Source: Fallopia convolvulus (lineage: Eukaryota; Streptophyta; Magnoliopsida; Caryophyllales; Polygonaceae). Taken from it: a stretch of DNA of 64,000 nucleotides. The DNA lies in the NCBI GenBank assembly GCA_964016875.1, contig OZ024730.1:40804795-40868794 (forward strand). The letters are read 5' to 3'. The position numbers were made by a program, and so were the translations under genes. Of this stretch, positions 10,756 through 22,421 are shown one piece after another. Below the pieces are notes generated by a model, which saw only the letters and a program-made list of their open reading frames with translations, did no database searches and was not told where the DNA came from. The stretch's first letter is position 1. Each line of letters opens with the position of its first letter.

Positions 10756-10785
10756 TCCTGGCTATAGACGCATTTTCCAGCAGTG
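10756..10785 (-). repeat. CACTA 3' terminal inverted repeat
   Basis: Reverse complement starts CACTGCTGGAAAATGCGT; ends in CAGTG followed by the TTG duplication at 10786-10788. Confidence 0.85.
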
Positions 10786-11113
10786 TTGGTAGTATTGTTA
10801 CTAAATTTGCCCGTCATTTCCGCATTAACCTGAGTGGATATAAAGCTGACATGGAGCCTTTACCTATGAGCTTCAAGATGTTCCATAACATGAATGTGTG
10901 TTATTTATATAAGGGGATATATTATTGGGTGATAGGAGATTCGGGTCGAGTTATGAAGCTGCCTAATGAGAGGAGGATTGAGATTGATGTTGGGATAGAC
11001 AACTCTAACACTTGGATTAGTAAGGTGTTAGATAGTGATTTGCCTGTGCAGAGGGTTAGAGGTTAGAGGTCAGAGTTCAGATGTCAGACAGCCTAGAGTA
11101 CTAGCTCACCATG
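10786..11113 (+). pseudogene. ATHILA-type ORF, middle segment
   Basis: Continues the frame broken at 412 (GSIVTKFARHF, then MEPLPMSFKMFHNMNVCYLY). A seven-base tandem duplication (GTTAGAG twice, about 11055-11068) shifts the frame and gives a stop at 11064-11066; the other frame then runs into the insertion at 11114 and is resumed at 13793. Interrupted on both sides by other elements, so it is inactive. Confidence 0.6.
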
Positions 11114-13787
11114 TGTAATAACTGCGGTTTTTAAGGATATTTTTTTGAATTTTTCTCGGATATCCTTTTAACCTTTTTGTCCGTTTTAACGCTTAATCCA
11201 ATATTTTTGTTGGAATTTAAATCCTAGAAAATTCTTGGTGATATCCTAAACTCATAATAAAATAATTTTATGGAACGATGTGAATTTTAGGATTTTTCGG
11301 TGGAAAAAAATATTTATTGGATAAGCCGTCTTTTTAATTATGTACTGGAAGGAATTTAAAATACGATACGGAAGCCTTAAAAATTGAAGGTAGCAAAATA
11401 AAATCATGGAAAATTGGTTTTATTGGTCTACATAATTTACGGGACGTTTTCCGTTTCGTAAGTTTTTCCACCTGAGGTACATAATTTTACCGCTTTAACG
11501 CGAGTCCCGTTCCAGGACGGAAAATTCCATTTGACCGCCTCTTTTCTTAACATCTAAGGGATTGAGAGATAGAATTTTGTGAAAGCCAACTTCGTTGACT
11601 TGTCCAAGTTTATCATTTCTCCTCCAAAATCAAAACCGAGAGAACGGACGGAGCGACGAACTCGGGATTCCTCACGTCGACCACCATCTTCACCACCATA
11701 TACCTCCTCCTCCTCACCTCCACCCTTACCTTCTTCTTCGTCCTTAATCTAAGCTGGTTGCTGCTGCTGTAAAAGAGGGACGACACGACGACGTCGGATT
11801 CGGGAGTAAGGCCTTCGAACCTTCACCGTCGGCCAACCTTTTCGACCACGCCGCGCGACGTTGCCGGCGAACGGTAGCTTCTCCGACCACCACCCACCGC
11901 AAGGGCTGCCACCGGGCATCACCCCGCCACCCTCGGGCCCTTGGGTCGAGCCACCATCGAGCCGAACGAGCTAAAGATTCAAGTGAAGGTATTAACGCTC
12001 GAAATTAATTAGCGGGGTGGTTACGGAGCCACCGTAAGGACCTTTCGGTTCCGCTTTGCTAAGTAAATTTATGGTTTTTATAATCTTGACGTTGATACGG
12101 TTCCACAGGTTCAAACCGCTCGAGAAACGGACGTCTGGATCGTTACTTATAGCGAAGACAAGTTTGGACATCGATTGGCAGGTAAAGGACTTTGGATAAT
12201 TACTCAGGATTCGTTGTTAATCCGTTTGATCCGAGATTTGGTAACCTTTAAGAACTGTTACTAATGAACAATTTTTATTTAGAAAATTGTTTCAAAATTG
12301 AAGCGGATAATTAGTTATAATTCCTCCAAGATGGCTCCTTGAAGCATGATAACTAAGGATTTATATATATCGATATTCGGAAATCAAATCGTTTATCGAT
12401 TAAAAAGTTGTAGGAGTTGAGAATACAACTAAGAAGTATATCCATGAGCTCGTTGTTGAAGAATCTGTTGTTATAATTGGCAAAAGGAAGATAAAGATTT
12501 CTGTTGGAATCGCTGAGAGCGTTGAGCACGCCTTATAAGGCAAGTGGACGGTTCGTTCTTGCAGTATTGTTATTAAATGAGGAATTGAATCCCATTTAAT
12601 ATTTGTGTTGGGAACAACTTGTATGCTTAATAAAATATGATAGGTTATTATATTGTTAGAAATAATGATCATGTGGTTTATTCAATTTGCGCTAGAACTG
12701 GATTTAGGTCCGTTATGTGCGACCTTGTTTGTTGTCTCTCATTGAGACTTTGTTGTGTATTAAGGTAGCTTCAGGGAGGGGAACGTGGTTCCATATCCTA
12801 TCTTTAAAACAATATTACATTAGGAGGGCCTAATCCTAATGGTGGGTCATGACTCTCTTCCCCTACTCTTCGTGTGAGAGGGTTGATAGGCACTCTAGCT
12901 AAGTGCAGGTTCGAAACGGTGTAGTGTAGACGACATGGTAATAGGCCTCTGTGATCCCTACCTCACCATATGCAAATGAAAGATCAAGGATAGCTTAAGT
13001 CATGTGATCTTGGTACAAGGTAGATGACATGGATGAAATACTCCGATGATCTCTACAATACCACAATATTTCGGCAGTAGTTCGAGCCGATTAAAAGCCA
13101 CCAACTTGTTTGTGAAAAGTTTTGAAAGTAATATAAGATAAGTGCGTTAGGCACACTAATATACCTGAATGGTTCGTCCAGTCGGGAAGCCATTCTTGCT
13201 TTTCAGAATGTTATGTGATTGATATGAGTTCCCAACAATTGTTCATGTTTCTTAATGGAACCGCAAGTTGTGGTGTCCTATCTTTTGATTATGCATGCCT
13301 CATTTCTTATCCTCTATGGGACTGCTAACTGTTGGATCATCGACCGGCTGTTATTCGGATTACGATGCCAATATGTTTAGTCACTACCATAGGAACCAAT
13401 CATTTTCTCCACTTGCTTAGTCTTTCATTAGACTAACCCGACCACCTTATTCAATTGCATGGCCGGCTGGTGCCCACCGTCTGTATACGATGCATCAGCT
13501 ACTAAAGAAGTTAACCTGCGAAGAGAAGGATAGCCAAGGAGTTTAGGAGGTCAAATAGTTTTGGAAGTGGTCGTTTGAAGAAGAACAAGTTTGTTGTTAG
13601 ACATTTTACTTTTGTTCAAGTTGTGGTTATGTTTTTGTGTATCAAAGGAGGTGATACTATGGTTTGTAATAAAGTGTTATAATACTTGTTGTGGTTGTAA
13701 ATTTTAAAGCCTTGGGTAACCTTGAATTAGGGCTAATTAGGGTTACTGGCGGTAACACCTCAAGTACAGTAAGGAGGGGGTGTTACA
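11114..13787. mobile_element. Solo LTR of a gypsy-type element, 2.67 kb
   Basis: Begins TGTAATAACTGCGG and ends GGGGTGTTACA, so it has the TG...CA ends and short inverted termini of an LTR. CCATG flanks it on both sides (11109-11113 and 13788-13792), a 5-bp target duplication. Removing it rejoins the ATHILA-type reading frame. No gag or pol is present inside, so it is a solo LTR left by recombination. Its size and TGTAA...TTACA ends fit chromovirus (Tekay-like) LTRs, which is inference. 11580-12000 is a GC-richer block, perhaps the transcribed leader. Confidence 0.8.
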
Positions 13788-14246
13788 CCATGCAGAGTAT
13801 GAGGTGTTAGAGGAGGGTTATGATGATGAAGCTGAAGATGAGGATTATGAGATGGAGGTAGATGATGTTGATGAGAGTGAGGAGGAACAGCCGACTATTG
13901 AGGTTGGCAACGAGCATCAGGGTGAGGGCTATTCTTCAGCCCAGTTTGATCAGTTGTCTAGGATGATACAACAGATGCAGCTGAGCCAGACTCAGGGGTT
14001 GATGAGATTACATGATTATGTGGATGAGCGTTTCACCACATTTCAAACACATCAAGATCAGAGGATCTCCACTCTTCAGGCTCATCAAGATCAGCAGGTT
14101 GCTGCTTTTCAAGCTCAACAGGAGGCATTCCAGGCATGTCATGATGAGCAGTTTAGGCTGCTCAATACTAGATTAGATGGTAGGAGTTCCACCGGCCACC
14201 CTCCTCATCCGTACTACCCTCAGTACAGTTTTCCTCCGCCTCCATA
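13788..14246 (+). pseudogene. ATHILA-type ORF, C-terminal segment (acidic, Gln-rich, Pro-rich)
   Basis: The frame from 13780 gives an acidic run (EEGYDDEAEDEDYEMEVDD), then a Gln-rich coiled-coil-like stretch with repeated TFQTHQDQ/TLQAHQDQ/AFQAQQ heptad-style units, then a Tyr/Pro-rich tail (YYPQYSFPPPP). At 14247 a solo LTR interrupts the tail; it resumes at 15795 with more prolines and stops at TAG 15848-15850. This is the last ORF before the 3' untranslated region and LTR, so it occupies the env-like position of the element. Function unknown. Confidence 0.65.
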
Positions 14247-15789
14247 TGATAGCTTGCGTTTAGGTATAGTTTAGGATGCATATATATAATTATTTTTCTT
14301 GGTTTTGGCTTAGTCTAGTTTAGTTCTTAGGTTTTTCGGTTTTCTAGGAAATTCGGGTTTTGCGCTTGTTTTGTTTGGTTTTGCAGATCTTTAGGTAAAC
14401 AAGAATGGACGGGATGAATCTTAGATGATTGTGGTGGAGTTTGATGAAGCTTAGAGTGATACAATTGAAGATTGGAAGAACCAAGGCCCAAGAGCTTATG
14501 TGAAAAAAACGCTTAAATTCGGGTTATGCATTGGAGTTCTTATTTCGACACCTCTATCTTGCAATGCTTGGTTTGGGAGCTACAGTGATCGGATGAACCT
14601 GAAATTTATATCACTGGAAAGCGTACTCGAAGAGCTACAATTCATATTCGTATTCCGATTCCAAATTCCAAATCTAAGGGGGTCAAAACAGCCTTTGAAG
14701 TGTCTCCTAAATGTTGAACCGAGAAGTGATGCGGGCTTGAGTGCCTACATGCGCGGCCGGGCCACCCCTGGAAGAGCCTGTGCCATCTGCCTTTCAACGG
14801 GCCGCGAGTTTTGGGCCTCGAGTTGGACTTTATTAGATTCTTGCAGACGTATTTTAATGTATTTCGGGATTTATTGGTCTTTGGATATCTTAGGGTATTT
14901 AAACCTTTTTTTAGTTTCTCTTTCATAAGTTAGATCATAATTTTGGAGGCTAGGGTTTATTTGGAGAGATTTTTCTCAAAAGAGCAACCTTTGAACCTTT
15001 TGTAAGTTTTTCTTAATTAAATCATGCATTGCTAAACCTTTTGTGTTTGACTAGTTATTGAAATTATAGATTGCACATTATTGTGAGGTTTGATTGATTC
15101 TAGGTTTTATTCCCTGTGTTTATTTGAATCAGAATTATTCTAGGGTTTTGTTATATTGGCCACCTAATAGAATTTCTAGGTTATATTACAACTAATCTGA
15201 TTAATGCCCGTTCGGGGTTGAATAGATAAAGTAGCAACTATAATTGCTTAGAACCGTTTAAGCTATTCAATTGTAGAAGGGAATAAATCCACAAATAACT
15301 AAGATGTTTGTTTTCTCTAAGTGTTTGTTTCTATTGATAAGTTGACTTGTAAAGTTGTCGTTTAATTGAATCTAAACGTTGTTTTAGATTGTTAAATGAT
15401 TAGGGTTGTTTAGATTGTTAGTGCTTTCAACTAGAATTGAAGTTTGGGTCATAATCCTTAGTAGGAGTAAAATTAACGATAGATTATTCAAGTGAATTTA
15501 GAATCAAGAGACTCAATGATCAATAAGCATATCTATGATGGATTTAACTAGTTGAACATATTTCTCTCATATTTGTTTATTACAATCAACTTTGCATTCA
15601 TATTTACTTTTATTTTGCATCTTAGATTAGAATTTCAATCATAAAACCCCCCTTCTTTGGTTACTTGGCATCCAAGTAATAACACAAATACACAATTCCT
15701 TATGGGATCGACCCTTACTTGACATTCTACTAAGTGTGGTTAAGTTAGGTTCTTTGATAGGTATAACGATCACTGAAAATACCTCATCA
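14247..15789 (+). mobile_element. ATHILA-family solo LTR (LTR1)
   Basis: Starts TGATAGCTTGCG and ends ACCTCATCA, flanked by CCATA at 14242-14246 and 15790-15794. Length 1543 bp. It lies inside the proline-rich tail of the ORF, which continues in frame after it. It is the same family as 17295-18851 and 20321-21082. An open frame at 14500-14928 is incidental. Confidence 0.8.
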
Positions 15790-17294
15790 CCATATCCTCA
15801 GTTCCCTGCTTATCCGCCGCCGCCGCCGCCACAGGATCCCCAACACTAGCCGGATAGTTAGATTTCTGTGAGTTTTCTCTTTCCTTTACTTTTTACTATA
15901 CTTTGGGGACAAAATATGTTTTAAGCATGGGGGAAGGGGATTACTTTTGCATTGCATGTAGTTGCATTAGTTTAGGTCATATTTAAAATTTTTGCATGCA
16001 TTGATTAAAATTCTTGAAAAAAAAAATTGATAAAAAAATCAGATAAATCTGAAAAAATACAAAAATATTGCATTTAGGTTCTTATTTCCCCATTGTTTGA
16101 TACCTCTTGTGTTTCTATGCTAAGTATAAGTCCTGACCCATGATTTGCAGAAGTTTATATGATATGAGCATGATCATTGATTGCTTACTTTGACCATAGG
16201 ACTGAGTATGTATTTAGCTTGAGTTTTAGATTTATTCTGAAGTTCTAGACACAATTTGCCTTGTGTGATTTTTGGCCTTTCATGATTTTTTGTTCTCTAC
16301 ATTCTTGAGTGTATCACCATGATTTTCTAGCTCTAGTACTTGCATTTAGACTCTTTTTCAAGACTGCTTTATATGATTGAATGCATGACATTAAAATGAT
16401 TGAGGCAATGTTTATTATTAGCCTATTATTTCCATTTCTACCTTACAAGATACATGTTTTGACACCCCACTTCTTTGAGCTTTAAGCCTATTTCTATACC
16501 TCCACAAAATAATCCCTAGCCTAATAAGCTTGACCCATCCGGGATTTAGGTCTTTAGGTTGGTTTTGTTTTATGTGAGTTTGGTATAAGTATGGGGGAAG
16601 TTGAAGAAAAAAAGGTGGAAAAGAGGAAATACAACTCAAGTGTGTAAAGTGAAAAAAATTGAAGGTGAGAAGTATGTTGCAAAGAAAAGAAGAAGTTGAG
16701 TTTAAATGTTAGTAATCTTCATGAGTGAAAAAGAAAAGAGTTGAAAAAGAGGCAAAAGTGAAAAAGAAAAAGTAAGAAACAAAGAGCTTTGATGTGTAAT
16801 GGAGTTGGTGAAGGAAGTTGGGAATTTTTATGAGAAAGTTTAAAAATTTGGGTTTAGGATTAGTTCTTTATCCTGGAATTCGCACCACAAGCCAAAAATT
16901 GACCCCTTCCAAATTTCTCTTTACCTTAGCTCCATTTCTACTCTTAAAAAGACCTCATAATTTTTGTTGTGTGTTTAATCCACAATGGTGGAGAATTAGG
17001 ACGTTGATGCAAGCTTATGGTAGCTTAGTCTTTCATGGTTGATTTTGAGTGAAACATGTCCCTTAAACACATGAGAATGAGAGCAAAAACACATTATCCT
17101 TGGTGAGGTCTAGAATGAATGAATAATCTTTGCTCTATGCTTGATATAATGCATGCTATGAAGTCTTGGTCAGGTTTTAATTTTATGTTGAATTGCTGAA
17201 TTGATTATGAGATGAATGCATAATTGCATTGATGTGGTGTGATTTGGATTTATGACTTGCTTGAGGAAAAACAAGGGGTAAGCATGGGGGAATT
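15790..17294 (+). mobile_element. ATHILA-type 3' end: ORF tail, untranslated region and polypurine tract, copy 1
   Basis: Begins with the proline codon run of the ORF tail (CCG repeats near 15820). About 1.4 kb of non-coding sequence follows, with purine-rich stretches (16590-16800) and three GGGGGAA polypurine motifs (about 15930, 16593, 17286). The last directly precedes an LTR, as a plus-strand primer should. Confidence 0.7.
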
Positions 17295-18851
17295 TGGTAG
17301 CTTGCATTTAGGTATAGTTTAGGATGCATATTTATAATTATTTTGCTTGGTTTTAGCTTAGTCTAGTTTAGTTCATAGGTTTTTCGGTTTTCTAGGAAAT
17401 TCGGGTTTTGCGCTTGTTTTGTTCGGTTTTGTTGATCTTTAGGTAAACAAGCATGAACGGGATGAATATTAGATAATTGTGGTGGATTTTGATGAAGCTT
17501 ATAGTGATACAATTGAAGATTGGAAGAAACAAGGCCCAAGAGCTTGTGTGAATAGAACGCTTAAATCTGGGCTATGCATTGGAGTTCTTGTTTCGACACC
17601 TCTATCTTGCAATGTTTGGTTTGGGAGCTGCAATGGTCAGATGAATCTGAATTTTCTTTCATTGGAAAGCTAACTCGAAGATCTACAATTCATATTTGTA
17701 CTCCGAGTCCAAATTCCAACTCTAAGGGGGCCAAAACAGCCTTTGAAGTGTCGCCCAAATGTTGAACCGAGAAGTGCCAAGGGCTTGAGTGCCTACATGC
17801 GCGGCTGCACCACCCTAGGAAGAGCCCGCGCCGTCTGCCTTTCAACGGAGACATTGGGTCGTGAGTTTTGGGCCTCGAGTTGGACTTTATTAGATTTTTG
17901 TCGACGTGTTTTAATGTATTTCGGGATTTATTGGTCTTTGGATATCTTAGGGTATTTAAACCTTGATTTTAGTTTCTCTTTCATAACTTAGATCATAATT
18001 TTGGAGGCTAGGGTTTCTTTGGAGAGAATTTTCTCAAAAGAGCAACCTTTGAACCTTTTGTAAGTTTTTCTTAATTAAATCATGCATTGCCAAACCTTTT
18101 GTGTTTGACTAGTTATTGAAATCATATTATTGTGAGGTTTGATTGCTTCTCAACAACTTGAATAGGTTTTATTCCCTATGCTTACTTGAATCAGAATTAT
18201 TCTAGGGTTTTGTTAGATTGACCACCTAATAGAATTACTAGGTTAATTTACAACTAATCTGATTAATGCCCGTTCGGGGTTGATTAGATAAAGTAGCATC
18301 TATAATTATTTAGACCCGTTTGGGCTATTCAATTGTAGAAGGGAATAAATCCACAAATAACTTAGATGTCTGTTTGCTCTAACTGTTTGTTTCTATTGAT
18401 AACTTGACTCGTAAAACTATCGTTTAATTGAATCTAGACATTGTTTTAGGTTGTTAAATGATTAGGGTTGTTTAGACTGTTAGTTCTTTCAACTACAATT
18501 GAAGTTTGGGTCATAATCCTTAGTAGGAGTATAATCCATGATAGATTATTCAAGTGAATTGATAATAAAGAGAGTCAATGATCAATAAGCATATCTATGA
18601 TGGATTTAACTAGTTAAACATATATCTCTCATATTTGATTATTACAATCAACTTTGCATTTATATTTAATTTTATTTTTCATCTTAGATTAGAATTTTAA
18701 TCATAAAACCCCCCTTCTTTGGTTACTTGGCATCCAAGTAATAACACAAATATACGAGTCCTTGTGGGATCGACTCTTACTAGCCATTCTACTAAGTATG
18801 GTTAAGTTAGGTTCTTTGATAGGTATAACGACCACTGAAATTACCTCATCA
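17295..18851 (+). mobile_element. ATHILA-family LTR (LTR2)
   Basis: Starts TGGTAGCTTGCATTTAGG after a polypurine tract and ends CCTCATCA. It is 1557 bp and roughly 90 percent or more similar by eye to LTR1. It is followed by CCATA and a second copy of the ORF tail, so it sits between two copies of the same 3' region. Confidence 0.75.
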
Positions 18852-20320
18852 CCATATCCTCAATTCCCTGCTTCTCCAACGCCACCGCCGCCACAGGATC
18901 CCCAACACTACCCAGATAGTTAGATTTCTGTGAGTTTTCTCTTTCCTTTGCTTTTTACTATACTTTGGGGACAAAGTATGTTTTAAGCATGGGGGAAGGG
19001 GATTACTTTTGAATTGCATGTAGTTGCATTAGTTTAGGTCATATTTAAAATTTTTGCATGCATTGATTAAAATTCTTGGAAAAAAATTGAGAAAAAAATC
19101 AGAAAAATTTGAAAAAAAAATACAAAAATATTGCATTTAGGTTCTTATTTCCCCATTGTTTGATACCTCTTGTGTTTCTATGCTAAGTATAAGTCCTAAC
19201 CTATGATTTGCATGATTTACTGAAGTTTATATGATATGAGCATGATCATTGATTGATTACTTTGTCTATAGGACTGAGCATGTATTTAGCTTGAGTTTTA
19301 GATTCATTTTGAAGTTCTAGTAAAAAATTTGCCCTGTGAGATTTTTGCCCTTTTATTGACTATATTTGTTGTCTACATTCTTGAGTGTATCACCATGATT
19401 ATCTTGCTCTAGAACTTGTGTTATGACTCTTTTTCAAAGCTGCTTTATATGATTGAATACATGACATTAAAATGATTGAGGCAAAGTTTCTTTATAGCCT
19501 ATTATTTCCCGTCCTACCTAACAAGATCCATGTTTTTGACACCCCATTTCTTTGAGCTTTAAGCCTATTTTTATAGCTCCACAAAATAATCCATAGTCTA
19601 AAACGCTTGACCCATCCGGGAAGTTGGAAAGAAAAGGTGGAAAAGAGGAAATACAACTCTAGAGTGTAAAGTGAAAAAAAAATGAAGATGAAAAGTATGT
19701 TGTAAAGAAAAGAAAAAGTTGTGTTTAAATGTTAGTAATCTTCATGAGTGAAAAAGAAAAGAGTTGAAGAAGAGGCAAGAAGAAAAAAAGTGAAGAAAGA
19801 AACAAAGTGTTTAAATGTGTTTATGGAGTTGGAAAAGAAAGTTTGGGAATGATGAGATGAAAAGTGTATTGAAGTTTGGGTTTAGGATGAGTTTCTTATC
19901 CCAGATTTAGCACCACAAGGCAAAAATTGATCCCTTCCAAATTTCTCTTTACCTTGGCCCCATTACATCTTATAAAAAGACCTCATGATTTTTGTTATGT
20001 ATTCGATCCACAATGGTGGAGATTTATGACGCTGATGCAAGCTTATGGTAGTCTAGTTTTCATGATTGATTTTTGAGTGAAACACGTCCTTAAACACTTG
20101 AGAGTTTGAGTGCAAACACATTTACCTTGGTGAGGTCTAGAATGGATGAATAATCAATGCTCTATGCTTAATACAATACATGCTATGAAGTCTTGGTCGG
20201 GTTTTAGTTATATGTTGAAATGCTAAACGATTATGAGATGGATGCATGGTTGCATTTTTGTGGTGTGATTTGGATTTATGTCTTGCTTGATGACAAGTAA
20301 GGGTTAACCACGGGGGAATT
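18852..20320 (+). mobile_element. ATHILA-type 3' end, copy 2
   Basis: Parallel to 15790-17294 throughout: proline-rich tail ending at TAG, the TTTTAAGCATGGGGGAAGGG motif, GAAAAAG-rich stretch, and a final CGGGGGAATT before the next LTR. Small deletions (for example near 19620) distinguish it. Confidence 0.7.
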
Positions 20321-21082
20321 TGATAGCTTGCATATAGGTATAGTTTAGATGCATGTTTTATGTTTGTTTTGCATAGATTTAGCTTAGTTTTAGCTTAGTT
20401 TTTTAGGATTTATCGTTTCGGGTAGACTGCGCTTGTTTTCTATGTTTTGCAGGTTTTTAGGTATTAGAGCAAAGCAAGGTGTGATCCGGGCTAGATATGG
20501 TGGTGAGTTAGAGTGCATGAATGAAGATTGAAGAGATTCAAGTGAAGATATCAAGAGCATAACCGAAAGGAGCCAAGTCAAGAGGAAGACACGACTCATA
20601 TTAAGGGGGCGCAGGCTACAAAGACAGAGGGCGCGGACGGGCCACCCTAGGAAGAGCCTGCGTCGTATGCTTTTCGACGGAGATGTTTGGGCCGTGTATT
20701 TAGGCTTCGAGTTGGGCCTTGGTATAAGGATTTCCGACGTGTTTTATTGTGTTCTCTCTAAAAGAGCCAACTTCAAACCTTTGTAAGTTTTTCTTAATTT
20801 TAATTATGCATTGCTAAATTCTATTGTGTTTGGCTAAGTTATTAAAGTCTTGATTTGCATATTGTTGTGAGGTTTGATTAATTCTCAATAAACTTGAATA
20901 GAGTTTATTCCCTATGCTTAATTGAATCTAAACTAGGGTTTTGTTAGATTAGCTACCTAATTGAATGTGTAGTTATAACTGAATCTGATTAATTACCGGT
21001 CGGAGTTAATTTGATCAAGAGTAGAACTTTAATCAACTTAGTACCGGTTGGACTAGTTGGTTAAAGAAGGGAATAAATTCAT
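20321..21082 (+). mobile_element. ATHILA-family LTR (LTR3), truncated
   Basis: Starts TGATAGCTTGCATATAGG, follows LTR1/LTR2 in order but is more diverged, and ends abruptly at about 21082 where a minus-strand copia element begins. Being the most diverged, it may be the original 3' LTR. Confidence 0.65.
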
Positions 21083-22072
21083 GCAATCGCTTTATCAATG
21101 ATTTAGCGAGACCATTTTGTGTGTGAACATGAGCCACTGGATGCTCTATATCAAGCCCAATTGACATACAATAGTCATTGAATGTTTGAGATGTAAATTC
21201 TCCTGCATTATCGAGCCGGATTTTCTTTATTGTATAATCCGGAAATTGGGCCCTCAATCGGATTATTTGGGCAAGGAGTTTAACAAATGCAACATTTCTT
21301 TTTGATAGTAGGCTTACTTATGACCAATGTGTAGATGCATCAATTAGCACCATAAAGTATCGGAATGGTCCACATGGTGGAGCAATTGGCCCACATTTAT
21401 CTCCTTGGATTCTTTCTAGGAATGCAGGATTCTCACTTGCAATCTTGTTTTTAGAAGGCCTGATAATTAACTTTCCAAGTGAGCAAGCAGTGCAATTAAA
21501 ATCACTAGACGGAAGAACTTTAATGTTTTTTAATGTATGTCCAAGTGAGCTCTTTATGATTTTGTGCATCATTACTGCTCCTGGATGACCCAATCGTTCA
21601 TGCCATAATGTGAATGCAGCTTGGTCATCTGACCTTTTGTTAAACATTGCATTGACCTCAAACGGATAAATGTTTGTATGATATAATCCCCGGAGGTTTG
21701 CGTTGGCATCCTTTCGAGAATCTGTTTATGGCCAGATTCATGTTTTATGATGCACAAGTATTCTTTCCCATTTTCGTTCATGGTTTCCATATGAAACCCA
21801 TTTAAACACACATCTTTAAATCTTAGTAAATTTCTTTGAGATTTACTCGAATATATTGCTTCATTTATTACTAGCTTTGTTCCCTTTGGGAATACAATGA
21901 CAGCTCTTCCAGAGCCTTCGATGAGTTTTGACACACCAGATATTGTAGTGAGATTGCCTTCAAAGGCTCTTAATTGAGTAAAGTATTCTTTACTCCTCAA
22001 GATGGTGTGTGTTGTTGTACTTTCCAAAAGACATTGCTCCTTCCCATCGGGTTTCACTTTAGGTGAGTCCAT
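21083..22072 (-). pseudogene. copia pol fragment: protease region and integrase
   Basis: Three overlapping minus frames. 22072-21572 covers the region after gag, ending in the GAG-pre-integrase segment. 21647-21318 has LWHERLGHPG, then CTACSLGK, the HHCC zinc-binding part of integrase. 21257-21083 has IRLDNAGEFTS and the start of the next catalytic segment (NGLAKSLIKRL). The expected EFTSQ/NG..E motif has A-K where copia integrases usually have E. Frameshifts make it non-functional. Confidence 0.75.
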
Positions 22073-22421
22073 GTTTTTCTATAAATATAAACAAAAGGAG
22101 AATTAAGACATCAATAAAAGCTTCATATATTATACAACGATAATTCTATTATACAAGGTCTATTATACAAAGTCTTACGAGATAAAGGTAAAAGCATGGG
22201 ATATAAAAGACATTGCAAGTATTATACAATAACATGGGAGATAGTAGAGATATTTAGGGGCTTGTGCTTTTCATTTAAGCCCCTAAGGCATACCCATCAT
22301 CATTCTCAAGGTTGAGAAAGTCAATGACATACAGACAAGTCACAAGTGACCTATCCACATCTTTATTATCGATGTAGTTGGTCTCGGTAGCCCTTTCTTT
22401 ATTTTTCTCAGCTTGGTAGAG

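Larger units (their letters stand above)
413..10785. mobile_element. CACTA (En/Spm-like) DNA transposon, non-autonomous, 10.37 kb
   Basis: The ends are inverted repeats: 413-442 begins TACTACTGGAAAACGCGC and the reverse complement of 10756-10785 begins CACTGCTGGAAAATGCGT; 25 of 30 positions agree. Both flanks are TTG (410-412 and 10786-10788), the 3-bp target duplication expected for CACTA elements. Removing the element rejoins a retrotransposon reading frame. Degenerate subterminal repeats lie inside both ends, also typical of the superfamily. I see no transposase reading frame. The interior instead holds host gene fragments (GAPDH, E2F/DEL-like, possibly LRR), a LINE 3' end and a 39-bp tandem array, so it is a gene-capturing non-autonomous or degenerate element. 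Confidence 0.88.

Noticed and set aside
14500..14928. 142-codon frame in LTR1 and its counterpart at 17743-17991
   Set aside because: They lie wholly in LTR sequence, are not conserved in frame between the LTR copies, and resemble no protein.
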